A stretch of 48,233 bases of DNA, taken from assembly GCF_016461825.1 (NCBI RefSeq), contig NZ_JAEMNU010000147.1, forward strand, positions 1 through 48,233, in the 5' to 3' direction. The first letter of the stretch is position 1, and each line of letters begins with the position of its first letter. This DNA is from Rugamonas violacea (GTDB lineage Bacteria; Pseudomonadota; Gammaproteobacteria; Burkholderiales; Burkholderiaceae_D). A program made the translations under genes and the position numbers. A model generated the notes under the pieces. The model did no database searches. It was not told the origin of the DNA and worked only from the letters and a program-made list of their open reading frames with translations. Shown here in pieces: positions 18,018-27,512 of this stretch.

Positions 18018-19658
18018 CTACTGGGCGCGTTCGACCGACACGCCCGGCGGCAGCGCCGGATAGCTGCGGCGGAAGTTGTGCGTCATCGGCGAGCCGATCG
18101 CCTTACCGGCCTTGTTGGCCGGCGTCCACTGGCAAGCCTTGACGCCGGCGATGGCCGCCGCGTCGAAGTCGGCCACGCCACTGCCCTGCACCACGACGAT
18201 CTTGCCGGCGCGACCATCGGCGCCGATGTCGTATTGCAGCGTCAGGTTTTTGGCGGCCGCCTCGGCCGGGAATTCAGGCCAATGGCACTTGCCGGGCAAC
18301 TCGCTGGCCGGCGTGATCGGACCGTCCATCAGGGCGTCCAGCAGCGGCAGCGTGATCGGCTTGCCGTTGACCACCAGCTTGCCGTCCTTGAAGACGACGA
18401 CCGACCGCAGCTCACCCTTTTCGATGCGGGCATAGCCCTCGCCGACCAGCTTGCCGATGACCACGTTGGCGATGTTCTTGGCGGCGTCGCTCACCTCGGC
18501 TTCAAAGCTCGGCTCGGCGCTGCGCGTCGCCAGCTGCTTGCGGGCGAGCTGGGCGGAGACGTCGTTGAGCAGCGCCAGCGGCAGGCGGACCTCGGCGCGC
18601 GCCACCAGCTTCTTCAGCAGGCGGATCGGTGCATCGAAGTCGGCGTCGACCACCTGTTTGAAGGTGAAACTACCCTTGAGGGCGAACTTGTTGCCCTTGT
18701 AGCCGGCGCTCAGGTCGTCGATCTCCAGCGTGGCGCCCTGCTTGATCAACGTCTTGCCGAAGCGTTTCATCACTTCCAGCATGGCCAGTTGCTTCTCGGT
18801 GGCCGGCAACTTGCGCTTGTTCAGCTCTTTGAGCTCGCGGTTGAACTCGGCCAGCGAGGCCGTGTTCATGTTCAGCACGCGGGTGGCCATGTTGATGCGG
18901 TCGATCTGCTGCTCGGCGACGCTGAGCGACTCGATGCCAAAACGGTAGGCCATATTGCTGACCTTGCCGCGCTGCACCATGTCAAAATCAAAATCGATGC
19001 CGCGCATCCAGAACGGGCCGACGTTGGCGCCGCCGGCGCCAGCCATGCTGTCGAACATCACACCGCCAACGCGGCCATGCTGCTTGCCGTACCACAGGTC
19101 GCCGGGACCGCGGGTCAGCGTGCCGGCATAGCTCATGTCGCGCACCGTCACCGTCAGCTCCTGGCCGACGGCGATCAGCGACGACCATTCGCCGGCGACG
19201 CTGCGTTTCTTGTCGCCCTTGTCGCGCACCGCGCTGATGTTCAGGGTGCTCCACTCGACATTGCTGCCGCCCGGCGACTGGTAGGTGTGGGCCGGCAGCG
19301 TCATGACGGTGCGGTCGCCGCCCTTCGGCAGCGGCGTGTTGCTCAGCTCGAAGGGATGCTCGCTACCGAACACGGCCAGCAGCTTCTTCTTGGTCGCCGG
19401 CGTGAACTCGAAGCGCCGGTAGCGCTCGGCCGCCTTGGCCATGTCGTCGTCGGCGCCGAATTCGGCCTGCAACTCCATGCCGGCGGCCGTCATGGCGTCG
19501 ATGAATTCGGATTGCGGCGGAGTCGCCGGCGCCGGCGGCGCCGCCGTGGCGGCAGTGGCGGCCGGCGCGGCCGGCGCGGTGACTGGAGCGGCGCCGACGG
19601 CGGAATAACTGGCCAGCGCGGCGCTCAGGGCGCCCGCCAACAGGAATGATTTTTTCAA
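18018..19658 (-). CDS. Exported DUF945 (YdgA-like) protein with a C-terminal TonB-C-like domain, paralogue 2
   Basis: A protein of 546 aa. Signal peptide (KKSFLLAGALSAALASYSAVGA), Ala/Pro linker, then a DUF945 domain with the same landmarks as paralogue 1: YRRFEFTPATKKKLLAVF, EHPFELSN, RGPGDLWYGKQHGRVG, LNMNTASLAEFNREL and YARIEKGELRSVVVFKDGKLVVNGKPI. Unlike paralogue 1 it continues about 85 residues further with a TonB-C-like fold pattern (LTLQYDIGADGRAGKIVV, then FDAAAIAGVKACQWTPA). TonB-C domains normally contact outer-membrane receptors, and joining one to DUF945 without a membrane anchor is unusual. The start has no competing codon. Confidence 0.87.
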   Translation of the reverse strand: MKKSFLLAGALSAALASYSAVGAAPVTAPAAPAATAATAAPPAPATPPQSEFIDAMTAAGMELQAEFGADDDMAKAAERYRRFEFTPATKKKLLAVFGSEHPFELSNTPLPKGGDRTVMTLPAHTYQSPGGSNVEWSTLNISAVRDKGDKKRSVAGEWSSLIAVGQELTVTVRDMSYAGTLTRGPGDLWYGKQHGRVGGVMFDSMAGAGGANVGPFWMRGIDFDFDMVQRGKVSNMAYRFGIESLSVAEQQIDRINMATRVLNMNTASLAEFNRELKELNKRKLPATEKQLAMLEVMKRFGKTLIKQGATLEIDDLSAGYKGNKFALKGSFTFKQVVDADFDAPIRLLKKLVARAEVRLPLALLNDVSAQLARKQLATRSAEPSFEAEVSDAAKNIANVVIGKLVGEGYARIEKGELRSVVVFKDGKLVVNGKPITLPLLDALMDGPITPASELPGKCHWPEFPAEAAAKNLTLQYDIGADGRAGKIVVVQGSGVADFDAAAIAGVKACQWTPANKAGKAIGSPMTHNFRRSYPALPPGVSVERAQ

Positions 19659-19715
19659 AAAAATGCCCTTCGAATGGAAAAGTAGAAGCTGCCGCCGGTA
19701 AAGCGGCGGCAGCGG

Positions 19716-19743
19716 ATTCTAGCTACTTATTCAGGGGAAGAAA
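19716..19743 (-). promoter_or_regulatory. Promoter of DUF945 paralogue 2
   Basis: TTTCTT and TAGAAT on the minus strand with a 16-bp spacer, about 58 bp before the ATG at 19658. The surrounding bases match the region before paralogue 1, including a shared GTGACA just upstream and GCTGCCGCC just downstream. Confidence 0.45.
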
Positions 19744-19793
19744 TACGCGCATTGTCACATCCGCGTTAAATACAGCCCATCTAGAGCGCCGAC

Positions 19794-21569
19794 TCAGTCC
19801 TGCTTGGGATACGGACTCTTGCCGCCCTCGGCGATGAAGGTGTCGATGCGCGCCTCCAGCACCGGCAACGGCACCGAACCCAGTTGCAGCACGGTGTCGT
19901 GGAAGTGGCGGATGTCGAACTTGGCGCCCAGCGCCGCCTCGGCCTTGCGGCGCGCCTTGAAGATGGCCATCTCGCCCAGGTAGTAGGACAGCGCCTGGCC
20001 CGGCCAGGAGATGTAGCGGTCCACTTCCGTCTCGATCTCGTGCTCGGACAGCGCCGTGTTGTCGTGCAAATAGGCCTGCGCCTGGGCCCGCGTCCAACCC
20101 TTGGCGTGGATGCCGGTGTCGACCACCAGGCGCGAGGCGCGCCAGGCCTGGTAGCTGAGCATGCCGAAGGTTTCATACGGCGTCTCGTAGATCCCCATCT
20201 CGCTGCCCAGCCGCTCCGAATACAGCGCCCAGCCCTCGCCGTAGGCCGAGATGTAGGCGCGGCGGAACAGCGGCCGGCCCTTCTGCTCCAGCGCCACCGG
20301 CATCTGGAAGGCGTGGCCGGGGGCCGACTCGTGCAAGGTCAGCGCCGGCAGGCTGTACAAGGCGCGCGCCGGCAGGTTGTAGGTGTTGACCAGGTAGACG
20401 CCCGGCCCGCCCCGGCCCGAGGTGTAGAACGGCGCCAGGTCGGCCGGCACCGGCGTGATGGCGAAGCGGCGCCGTGGCAGATAGCCGAAGTACTGCTCGG
20501 CCTTGGCGTCGAACTTCTTGGCGATGTGGGCGGCGCGCATCATCAGCTCCTCCGGCGTGCGCGCGTAGAAGCGCGGGTCGGTGCGCAGGAACTGCAGGAA
20601 GGCCGGCAGCTCGCCGTCGAAGCCGGTCTGGCGGATGGTGTCCTGCATCTCGGCGCGGATCTTGGCCATCTCGTCGAGGCCGATCTGGTGGATCTGCTCG
20701 GCGCTCAGCGCCGTGGTGGTGTACTCGACGATCTTGGCCTGGTAGTAGGCCTTGCCGTCGGGCAGGGTCTCGGCGGCCAGCGCCTCCTTCGCCTGCGGCA
20801 CGTACTCCTCGCGCATGAAGCGCAGCAGCGCGCCATAGGCCGGCAGCACCGACTCGCCGATCGCCTTGACGGCGGCGGCGCGCAGCGCCTCCTGCTCGGC
20901 CGCCGGAATGGTCGCCGGCATCTGCTTGAACGGCGTGTAGAACACCGTCTCCTGCGCCGTCTTGGCCTCCGTCACCGAGGTGATCGAGGCGTCGCGCCCG
21001 GTCAGCGTCACCTTCGGCGGCGTGAAGCCGCGCTTCAGGCCGGCGCGCATATTCGCCGTCTCCTCGCCGAAGTAGCGCGGCACGTCGGCCAACTGCTTGA
21101 TGTAATCGCGGTACTCGGCGGCCTTGCTGAAGTGCTTGCGCGCCTCGTCGGCCATGTTCGACCAGAAGGCCGAGTCGGCGTTGAGCGGCTTCTCGAACTC
21201 GCGGAAGCGTTGGTCGGCGACGAACACGGCGATCTGCGCGCGGTAGACGGCGTAGTTGACGCGCTCGGCGGCCGACAGGCTGGCCGGCTTGATGCCGTCG
21301 AGCCGCTTCAACACGCCCTGCCAGTAGACCAGGCGGGCCTGCTGGGTGGCCGGGTCGACGTGCGGCAGGTCGGGCCGGATGCCGTTGTCGTCGTCCTCCT
21401 CGTCCTCAAGGTGCTGGCTCAGCCGCCATTTCCATTCCTGCGTGTAGATCGCCTTGAACTGGGCGTCGGCCCGGCCGGCGCCCTGGGTGGTGGCGGCCGA
21501 CCGCGCCGGGGCGCTGGCGGCGAACAACATGCATGCGCCGGCAAGGGCGACGGCTAACTTCTTTTCCAT
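19794..21569 (-). CDS. Exported DUF885 family peptidase-like protein
   Basis: A protein of 591 aa with a signal peptide (KKLAVALAGACMLFAASAPARS). The rest is a DUF885 domain. Near residue 435 it has the HESAPGH motif, the family form of the HExxH-type zinc site, followed by AYGEGWALYSERLG with the presumed glutamate ligand. DUF885 proteins are thermolysin-like or carboxypeptidase-like metallo-hydrolases; the substrate is not known. An AGGAGA ribosome site fixes the ATG at 21569, although the frame is open further upstream. It follows the c-di-GMP protein gene on the same strand by 61 bp and could share its transcript. Confidence 0.88.
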   Translation of the reverse strand: MEKKLAVALAGACMLFAASAPARSAATTQGAGRADAQFKAIYTQEWKWRLSQHLEDEEDDDNGIRPDLPHVDPATQQARLVYWQGVLKRLDGIKPASLSAAERVNYAVYRAQIAVFVADQRFREFEKPLNADSAFWSNMADEARKHFSKAAEYRDYIKQLADVPRYFGEETANMRAGLKRGFTPPKVTLTGRDASITSVTEAKTAQETVFYTPFKQMPATIPAAEQEALRAAAVKAIGESVLPAYGALLRFMREEYVPQAKEALAAETLPDGKAYYQAKIVEYTTTALSAEQIHQIGLDEMAKIRAEMQDTIRQTGFDGELPAFLQFLRTDPRFYARTPEELMMRAAHIAKKFDAKAEQYFGYLPRRRFAITPVPADLAPFYTSGRGGPGVYLVNTYNLPARALYSLPALTLHESAPGHAFQMPVALEQKGRPLFRRAYISAYGEGWALYSERLGSEMGIYETPYETFGMLSYQAWRASRLVVDTGIHAKGWTRAQAQAYLHDNTALSEHEIETEVDRYISWPGQALSYYLGEMAIFKARRKAEAALGAKFDIRHFHDTVLQLGSVPLPVLEARIDTFIAEGGKSPYPKQD

Positions 21570-21630
21570 AGTTCTCCTGTGGGTGACAACGAACGACGAC
21601 GGCGGGCGCTGCGGTGGCACGCGCCGCCGT

Positions 21631-23841
21631 CTACGGGGCGAGCAGGTTGCGCGGTTGGCGCAGCAGCGCGGTGAAGGCCGGCGCGGCGAGCGGGCGGCTG
21701 AAGTAATAGCCCTGCATCTCGTCGCAGCCGCGCTCGGCCAGGAAGTCGACCTGCGCGCGCGTCTCGACGCCCTCGGCGATCACGCGCAGGTTCAGGTTGT
21801 GCGCCAGCGAGATCACCGACAGCGCGATGGCGGCGTCGTTGGCGTTGGTGGTGACGTCGTCGACGAAGGACTTGTCGATCTTCAGCACATCGATCGGGAA
21901 GCGCTTCAGGTAGCCCAGGCTGGAGTAGCCGGTGCCGAAGTCGTCCAGCGAGATCGACACGCCGATGTCCTTGAGCCGCTTGAGCGCGGCCACCGCCTTG
22001 TCCGGGTCGCCCATCACCGTGCCTTCGGTGATCTCCAGGCCCAGGTTGGCCGGCGCGATGCCGAAGTGGCGCAGCGTGGCCTCGACGAAGGCCACCGTGT
22101 TGTCGTGGCCGAACTGGCCGGCCGACAGGTTGACGGCCACCTTGATGTCGCCCAGGCCCTCGTCGTGCCACAGCTTGATCTGCGCGCAGACGCTCTCCAG
22201 CACCCACTCGCCGATGGCGTTGACCATGCCGTACTCCTCGGCCAGCGGGATGAAGCGGTTGGGCGGCACCTTGCCCAGCACCGCGTTGTCCCAGCGCAGC
22301 AGCGCCTCGGCGCCCAGCATGACGCCGGTGCGCAGGCACATCTGCGGCTGGTAGTGCACCTCGAATTCGTCGCGCGCGATGGCGCCGCGCAGCTGCGCCT
22401 GGATCGCCAGCTTGTCGCGGATCTCGGCGTCCATCCGCTCGGTGAAGAAGGCGTAGTTGTCGCGCCCGGTCTCCTTGGCGCGGAACAGCGCCGTGTCGGC
22501 GTTGCGCACCAACTCGTCGAGGTCGACCCCGTCGCTCGGGCTGACGGCGATGCCGATGCTCGACGTCAGCGCGATCTGCTGGCCGTCGATGGCCAGCTCG
22601 GTGCGCAGGCCGGCCAGCACCCGCTGCGCCAGCGCCAGGGTGCGGCCCAGCTGGACGTCGTCCTGCAGGATGATCTGGAACTCGTCGCCGCCCTGGCGGG
22701 TGACGGTGTCGCCCTCGCCCACCGTCTGGCTGAGGAAGCGCGCCACCACCTGCAGCGCGCGGTCGCCGACCTGCGGGCCGAAGGAGTCGTTGATGCTCTT
22801 GAAGCGGTCCAGGTCGAGGCACATCACCGCCACGCACTGGCCCTCGCGGCGCGCCGCCGCCATGGTGTGCTCGAAGCGCTGGCGCGCCAGCAGGCGGTTG
22901 GGCAGGCCGGTCAGGGCGTCGTGGTTGGAGAGGAAATCGATCAGGTGCTGCTCGGCCTTGCGCTCGGTGATGTCCATGAACACGGCGACGTAGTTGACCA
23001 CCGCGCCGGCGGCGTCCTTGACGCAGGAGACGCTGAGCAGGCCGGGGTAGGTGTCGCCGTTCTTGCGCCGCGCCAGGATCTCGCCCGACCAGTGCGCCGT
23101 GCTCCACAGCGCCTGCTGCAGCAGTTGCAGCGCCGCCGCGTTCTGTTCGCCGGCGTGCAACTGACGCACGCTCTGCCCCACCACCTCGGCCGCGCTGTAG
23201 CCGGAGATGCGGGTGAAGGCCGGGTTGCTGGCGGCGATGACGCCGGCCGTGTCGGTGATGACGATGGCATCCTGGGTCGCCTCGAACACCTGGCTGGCCA
23301 GGCGCAGGAACTCCTCGTTGGCGCGACGCCGCTCGACCTCCTGCGCCAGCGAGGCGGCCAGCTCGGCCAGCTCGGCGGTGCGCTCGGCGACGCGCTGTTC
23401 GAGCAGCTCGCGCTCGGCCGCCAGCGCCTTCTGCGCCCGGCCCAGGCGCACGTGGGCGTCGGTGCGGGCCAGGATCTCCTCGGTCTGGAAAGGCTTGGGG
23501 ATGAAGTCGACGGCACCCAGCGCGAAGCCGCGCACCTTGTCGTCGGTGTCGTGCTGGGCCGACAGGAAGATCACCGGCACCTGGCGCAGCTCGGCCGAGT
23601 CGGACTCCTTGAGGCGGCGGCACACCTCGAAGCCGTCGATGCCGGGCATGCGGATGTCGAGCAGGATCAGCTCGGGCGGGCGCGATTGCGCCGTCCACAG
23701 CGCCAGCTCGCCGTTCGGCGCCTGCCGCACGTAGTAGCCCACCTCGGTCAGCAGATCGCTCAACAGCTTGAGCGAGGCCGGCGTGTCCTCGACGATCAGC
23801 ACTTCGCCCTTGGTGTGTTGTTCCGACAAATCCCGATGCAT
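21631..23841 (-). CDS. Response regulator with PAS, GGDEF and EAL domains
   Basis: A protein of 736 aa. Order: receiver domain (about 12-130; acidic pair VEDT, phosphoacceptor in LLDIRMPGIDG, KPF), coiled coil, PAS domain (about 180-300), GGDEF (about 305-470) and EAL (about 480-730). The cyclase motif RQGGDEF is intact, but the inhibitory RxxD site is GEGD, so product inhibition is probably lost. The phosphodiesterase side has EALLRW, NLSAGQF, EITEGT, LDDFGTGYSSL, KIDKSFV and AEGVET, all needed residues. It could therefore make or degrade c-di-GMP, probably under control of the hybrid kinase 102 bp upstream in the same direction. Confidence 0.94.
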   Translation of the reverse strand: MHRDLSEQHTKGEVLIVEDTPASLKLLSDLLTEVGYYVRQAPNGELALWTAQSRPPELILLDIRMPGIDGFEVCRRLKESDSAELRQVPVIFLSAQHDTDDKVRGFALGAVDFIPKPFQTEEILARTDAHVRLGRAQKALAAERELLEQRVAERTAELAELAASLAQEVERRRANEEFLRLASQVFEATQDAIVITDTAGVIAASNPAFTRISGYSAAEVVGQSVRQLHAGEQNAAALQLLQQALWSTAHWSGEILARRKNGDTYPGLLSVSCVKDAAGAVVNYVAVFMDITERKAEQHLIDFLSNHDALTGLPNRLLARQRFEHTMAAARREGQCVAVMCLDLDRFKSINDSFGPQVGDRALQVVARFLSQTVGEGDTVTRQGGDEFQIILQDDVQLGRTLALAQRVLAGLRTELAIDGQQIALTSSIGIAVSPSDGVDLDELVRNADTALFRAKETGRDNYAFFTERMDAEIRDKLAIQAQLRGAIARDEFEVHYQPQMCLRTGVMLGAEALLRWDNAVLGKVPPNRFIPLAEEYGMVNAIGEWVLESVCAQIKLWHDEGLGDIKVAVNLSAGQFGHDNTVAFVEATLRHFGIAPANLGLEITEGTVMGDPDKAVAALKRLKDIGVSISLDDFGTGYSSLGYLKRFPIDVLKIDKSFVDDVTTNANDAAIALSVISLAHNLNLRVIAEGVETRAQVDFLAERGCDEMQGYYFSRPLAAPAFTALLRQPRNLLAP

Positions 23842-23943
23842 GTAGCGCTCTTTCTGCCTAAATTCGATTCAAACTGCCGATTTCAATCCCGCTTAGCCGC
23901 ATATCATATACCCAGCCGCGCCCGGCGGCCCGCCCTCAAGCGC

Positions 23944-26550
23944 TCAAGCGCTCAGCCGCGCGGCCGGCGCCGGCCCGGCGTCCTCCAGCAACGCGCACAA
24001 CTGCGGGTACTGGTGCAGCCGCACCATGTGCTCGATGCGGCCGACCAGCCCGGCCAGCTCCGGCGGCAGCGGTTCGAGCAGCAGCGCGACGCGGGCCAGG
24101 TTCAGCTCCTGCACGGCGCCGCGCAGGCTGGCGCGCAGGGCCGCCGGCAGCGGCTCCAGGTCGGCGCGCGACAGCGGCCCGCCGGGCAGCGCGACGGCGT
24201 GGCTGGGGCGGCGCAGGAAATGCAGGCCGAGCTGCTGTTCCAGCAGCAGGTACAAGGCCTCCTGCTCGACCGGCTTGCGCATGAAATCGTCGGCGCCGGC
24301 CTGCAACGCCTCCTCGCGCTCCTCGGCGAAGGCCGAGGCGGTCAGCATGACGATGCGCGGCTGGACGATGGCCTGGTTGGCGCGCACCCGCCGGGTCGCC
24401 GCCAGGCCGTCCAGCTCGGGCATGCGCCAATCCATGAACACCAACTCGGGCTGCCATTGCTCGATCTGGGCCAGCGCCTGCAGGCCGTCGGCGGCGCTGC
24501 GCAGCTCGAAGCCGAGCGGGCCGAGCAGGCTGGTCAACAGGGCGCAGCCGTCGGCGTTGTCGTCGACCACCAGGATGCGCCGGCCGCGCTGCTCCGGCAC
24601 CAACGCCGCCACCTCGCTGCCCGCTTCGAGCGGCAGGCTGCTGGCCACCTCGACCGGAATGGAAAACTGGAAGCAGGCGCCGCAGCCGAGCGTGGACTGC
24701 ACCGTCAACTGGCCGCCCATCAGCGCGACGAACTCGCGCGAGATGGTCAGGCCCAGGCCGGTGCCCTCGCGCGCGCCGCCGCTGCCGGCCTGGATGAAGG
24801 GGTCGAAGATGCGCTGCTGGTCCTCGGCGGCGATGCCGGGACCGGTGTCGAGCACGGCGCAACTGAGCTCGCAATGGGCGCCGCGCTTGGCGCCGCGCAC
24901 CCGCAGCGTGACGCTGCCCCGCTCGGTGAACTTGACCGCGTTCGACATCAGGTTGAGCAGCACCTGGCGCAGCTTGGTGCCGTCGACGCGGGCGCCGGCC
25001 GGCATGCCGGCGCAGTCGAGCACCAGCTCGACGCCGCTCTGGCCGGCGCGCATGCTGACCATGTCCATCACCTCCTGCATCATCTCGGCCAGGCTGACCA
25101 CCTCGGTCTGCAGCACGGCGCGCCCGGCCTCGACCTTGGACAGTTCGAGGATGTCGTTGATCAGCGTCAGCAGGTGGTGGCCCGAGCGGTGGATGATGGC
25201 CAGGTTGCGCTTCTCGTCGGGCAGCATGTTCTTCGAGTCGGCCATCAGGCGCGAAAAGCCGATCACCGAATTGAGCGGGGTGCGCAGCTCATGGCTCATA
25301 TTCGCCAGGAAGATGCTCTTGGCCTGGTTGGCCGCCTGCGCCTGCAGCACCGCCACCGACAGCGCCGCGGTGCGCTCGGCCACCAGTTCCTCGAGGTGGA
25401 TGCGGTGGCGCCGCAGCTCCTGCTCGGCCACCTTGTGCGCGGTGATGTCGTAGTTGACGCCGACCATGCGCACCGGCCGCCCCTCGCCGTCGCGGAAGGT
25501 CATCGCGTCGGCCTTGATGAAGTGGACGCTGGCGTCGTCCCAGATGATGCGGAACTCGATGTCGAACTCGCCGTCGCCGGCCAGCGCCTGCTCCAGCTGG
25601 GCGCGCGAGGGAATCATGTCGTCCGGGTGGACCATCTGCACGAACACCTCGAACGGCTTGTCGACCCGCTGGCCCTCGCGGCCGTAGAGGCGGTACATCT
25701 GCTCGTCCCACACCACCTCGCCGCTGAGGATGTTCCAGTCCCAGATGCCGATCGCCGCCGCGCTGCTGGCGATCTGCAGCCGCTCCTCGCTGGCGTGCAT
25801 GGCGACGTAGCGGCTGTCGAGCAGCGCCACCATCTCGTGGATCGAGGCGTTCAAGGTCTTCAGCTCGCCGAAGAACCAGTCGCGCGGCGGCGGCGCGCCC
25901 GGGTTCAGGCCGACCTTGACGTTGGCGGCGTAGCGGCCGATGGTGGTCAGCGGCTTGAGGATCAACTGCCACAGCAGCAGGTACAGGCTGAGCACCAGTG
26001 TCAGGTCGAGCACCAGGATCATGCCGCCGATGGCGTACAGGCGCTGGCGCAGCTGCTCGAGCAGCACCGCCGGCGAGGCGTAGACGCTGATGCTGCCGAT
26101 GTTCTGGCCGCCGGCGTTGATCGGCCGCGTCTCGACCAGCAGCTCGTCGCCGGCCGGCAGGGTCTCGGTGGCCAGCAGCTGGCCGGCGGGGTTGCGGGCC
26201 AGGATATAGGGATGCTTGCTGGAGGTCGGCTGCACCACGCTGGCGTGCAGGTCGCGGTTGCTCAAGCCGCTCTTCATGATGGTGACGATCTGCGTCTCGT
26301 CGAAGTTCCAGGCCGGCAGCGCCACCGCCACGGCCAGCTCGTCGGCGCTGGTCGACAGCGTCTTGTGCAGCTGCTGCCAGCGCTGCGCCTTCTCCAGATC
26401 GTAGAAATACAGGGCGAACGTGGTCAGCACCACCGTCACCACGGCGGTCAAGGCGACGCTGACGAACAGCGCGATGGAAATGCGGCCGGAACGGCTAGCG
26501 GGCGGGTTCAATATGGTGGGCCGTTTCAGGTGGGTTGCCGGATGATCCAT
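23944..26550 (-). CDS. Membrane-bound PAS hybrid sensor histidine kinase
   Basis: About 868 aa from the ATG at 26550 (MDHPATH); a TTG at 26592 is an alternative. A first membrane helix (about 24-48) and a periplasmic sensor (about 49-175) come before the second helix. A HAMP-like linker, a PAS/PAC domain (about 255-380) and a coiled coil follow. The kinase core has H-box FLANMSHELRTPL, N-box LMSNAVKF, DTGPGI and GTGLGL. A receiver domain (VVDDNADG, MDWRMPELDG, KPVE) and a C-terminal ~100-residue helical tail that might act as a phosphotransfer region finish it, but no clear HPt histidine is seen. A weak promoter (TTGGAC, 18 bp, TATGAT at 26592-26563) would give almost no leader. It pairs with the downstream REC-GGDEF-EAL protein. 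Confidence 0.92.
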   Translation of the reverse strand: MDHPATHLKRPTILNPPASRSGRISIALFVSVALTAVVTVVLTTFALYFYDLEKAQRWQQLHKTLSTSADELAVAVALPAWNFDETQIVTIMKSGLSNRDLHASVVQPTSSKHPYILARNPAGQLLATETLPAGDELLVETRPINAGGQNIGSISVYASPAVLLEQLRQRLYAIGGMILVLDLTLVLSLYLLLWQLILKPLTTIGRYAANVKVGLNPGAPPPRDWFFGELKTLNASIHEMVALLDSRYVAMHASEERLQIASSAAAIGIWDWNILSGEVVWDEQMYRLYGREGQRVDKPFEVFVQMVHPDDMIPSRAQLEQALAGDGEFDIEFRIIWDDASVHFIKADAMTFRDGEGRPVRMVGVNYDITAHKVAEQELRRHRIHLEELVAERTAALSVAVLQAQAANQAKSIFLANMSHELRTPLNSVIGFSRLMADSKNMLPDEKRNLAIIHRSGHHLLTLINDILELSKVEAGRAVLQTEVVSLAEMMQEVMDMVSMRAGQSGVELVLDCAGMPAGARVDGTKLRQVLLNLMSNAVKFTERGSVTLRVRGAKRGAHCELSCAVLDTGPGIAAEDQQRIFDPFIQAGSGGAREGTGLGLTISREFVALMGGQLTVQSTLGCGACFQFSIPVEVASSLPLEAGSEVAALVPEQRGRRILVVDDNADGCALLTSLLGPLGFELRSAADGLQALAQIEQWQPELVFMDWRMPELDGLAATRRVRANQAIVQPRIVMLTASAFAEEREEALQAGADDFMRKPVEQEALYLLLEQQLGLHFLRRPSHAVALPGGPLSRADLEPLPAALRASLRGAVQELNLARVALLLEPLPPELAGLVGRIEHMVRLHQYPQLCALLEDAGPAPAARLSA

Positions 26551-26740
26551 GTTCTTGCCCAAATCATAGGTTCTATTGCCGGGCAAGTCCAATTAATTGT
26601 TGCCCGGGAGGATTATCCGGCGACAACCCTGTCGGCGCCCTTGACAAACGGCGGCCAGCGCCGCCCGCCGCCCGGGCTTGGCGGCGCTGGCGCGCTTTTC
26701 GCTTGCGGCAGGCTCAGCCACAACCCACCAGGAGACCGCC

Positions 26741-27379
26741 ATGAACCGCCCCGCCCACCCCGCCCGCCCGTTCCGCCCACTCGGAGCCGGCCTCGCCCTG
26801 GCCTGCGCCGCCTTGCTGTGCGCCGCGCCGGCCGGCGCCAACCTGCTGACCTATAGCGCCGTGCTGGCCGGCGCCAACGAAGTGCCGGCCAACGCCTCGC
26901 CGGGCAGCGGCAATGTGCTGCTGGTGATCGACGACCTGACCGACAACATGTACCTCGAAGTGAGCTTCGCCGGCCTGCTGGGGACCACCGGCGCCGCCCA
27001 CATCCACTGCTGCACGGCGGCCCCGCTGGCCGGCAACGCCGGCGTCGCCACGCCGCTGCCCAGCTTCCCCGGCTTCCCCGGCGGCGTCACGCTGGGCAGC
27101 TACGCCGCCGATTTCGACCTCGACCTGGCGCACAACTACAACCCGGCCTTCGTCACCGCCCAGGGCGGCGTCGGCAACGCCCGCCACGCCCTGCTGGCCG
27201 GCTTGGCCGACCACAGCGCCTACTTCAACATCCACACCAGCCTGTTCCCGGCCGGCGAGATCCGCGGCTTCCTCGTGCCGCAACAGATCCCCGAACCGGG
27301 CGTGCCGGCCCTGTTCGGCATCGGCCTGGCCGCGCTGGGCTGGAGCCGGCGGCGCGCCGTCACCGCCGCAAGCGGCTAA
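26741..27379 (+). CDS. CHRD domain protein with PEP-CTERM sorting signal
   Basis: A protein of 212 aa. Signal peptide (LGAGLALACAALLCAAPAGA), then a CHRD domain (LTYSAVLAGANEVPANAS, AAHIHCC, AYFNIHTSLFPAGEIRGFL). The C terminus has a PEP-CTERM motif (IPEPGVPALFGIGLAALGWSRRR): PEP, a membrane helix and a basic tail. Such proteins are processed by exosortase and released or anchored at the cell surface, often linked with exopolysaccharide. No exosortase gene is in this window. AGGAGA precedes the ATG. Confidence 0.9.
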   Translation: MNRPAHPARPFRPLGAGLALACAALLCAAPAGANLLTYSAVLAGANEVPANASPGSGNVLLVIDDLTDNMYLEVSFAGLLGTTGAAHIHCCTAAPLAGNAGVATPLPSFPGFPGGVTLGSYAADFDLDLAHNYNPAFVTAQGGVGNARHALLAGLADHSAYFNIHTSLFPAGEIRGFLVPQQIPEPGVPALFGIGLAALGWSRRRAVTAASG

Positions 27380-27437
27380 ACGGCGCGCACGGTGGAAAAA
27401 AACACCGATTCAGTCGAGAAACCCACAGGCGCAATCT

Positions 27438-27464
27438 GGGGTCAGACCCGCGGGGTCTGACCCC
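27438..27464. repeat. Dispersed palindromic repeat, copy 2
   Basis: Arms GGGGTCAGACCC and GGGTCTGACCCC around a 3-bp loop, identical in the arms to the copies at 7833-7862 and 29352-29378. It lies between the convergent CHRD/PEP-CTERM and SulP genes, where a hairpin could end transcription from either side. Confidence 0.9.
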
Positions 27465-27512
27465 GGCTCTGCGCCGTTGGGTGGTTTTGATGGCCGCTCG
27501 TCAGCCGAGCAA

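Noticed and set aside
26641..26646. TTGACA as -35 element for the CHRD/PEP-CTERM gene
   Set aside because: No -10-like hexamer is found 16-18 bp downstream (the sequence there is GC only).
21454..26856. A 1800-residue open frame on the plus strand across three minus-strand genes
   Set aside because: It is antisense to the DUF885, REC-GGDEF-EAL and hybrid-kinase genes, all of which show full family motifs. Its translation is low-complexity (His/Gln/Arg/Val/Ala-rich), as expected for the reverse of GC-rich codons.
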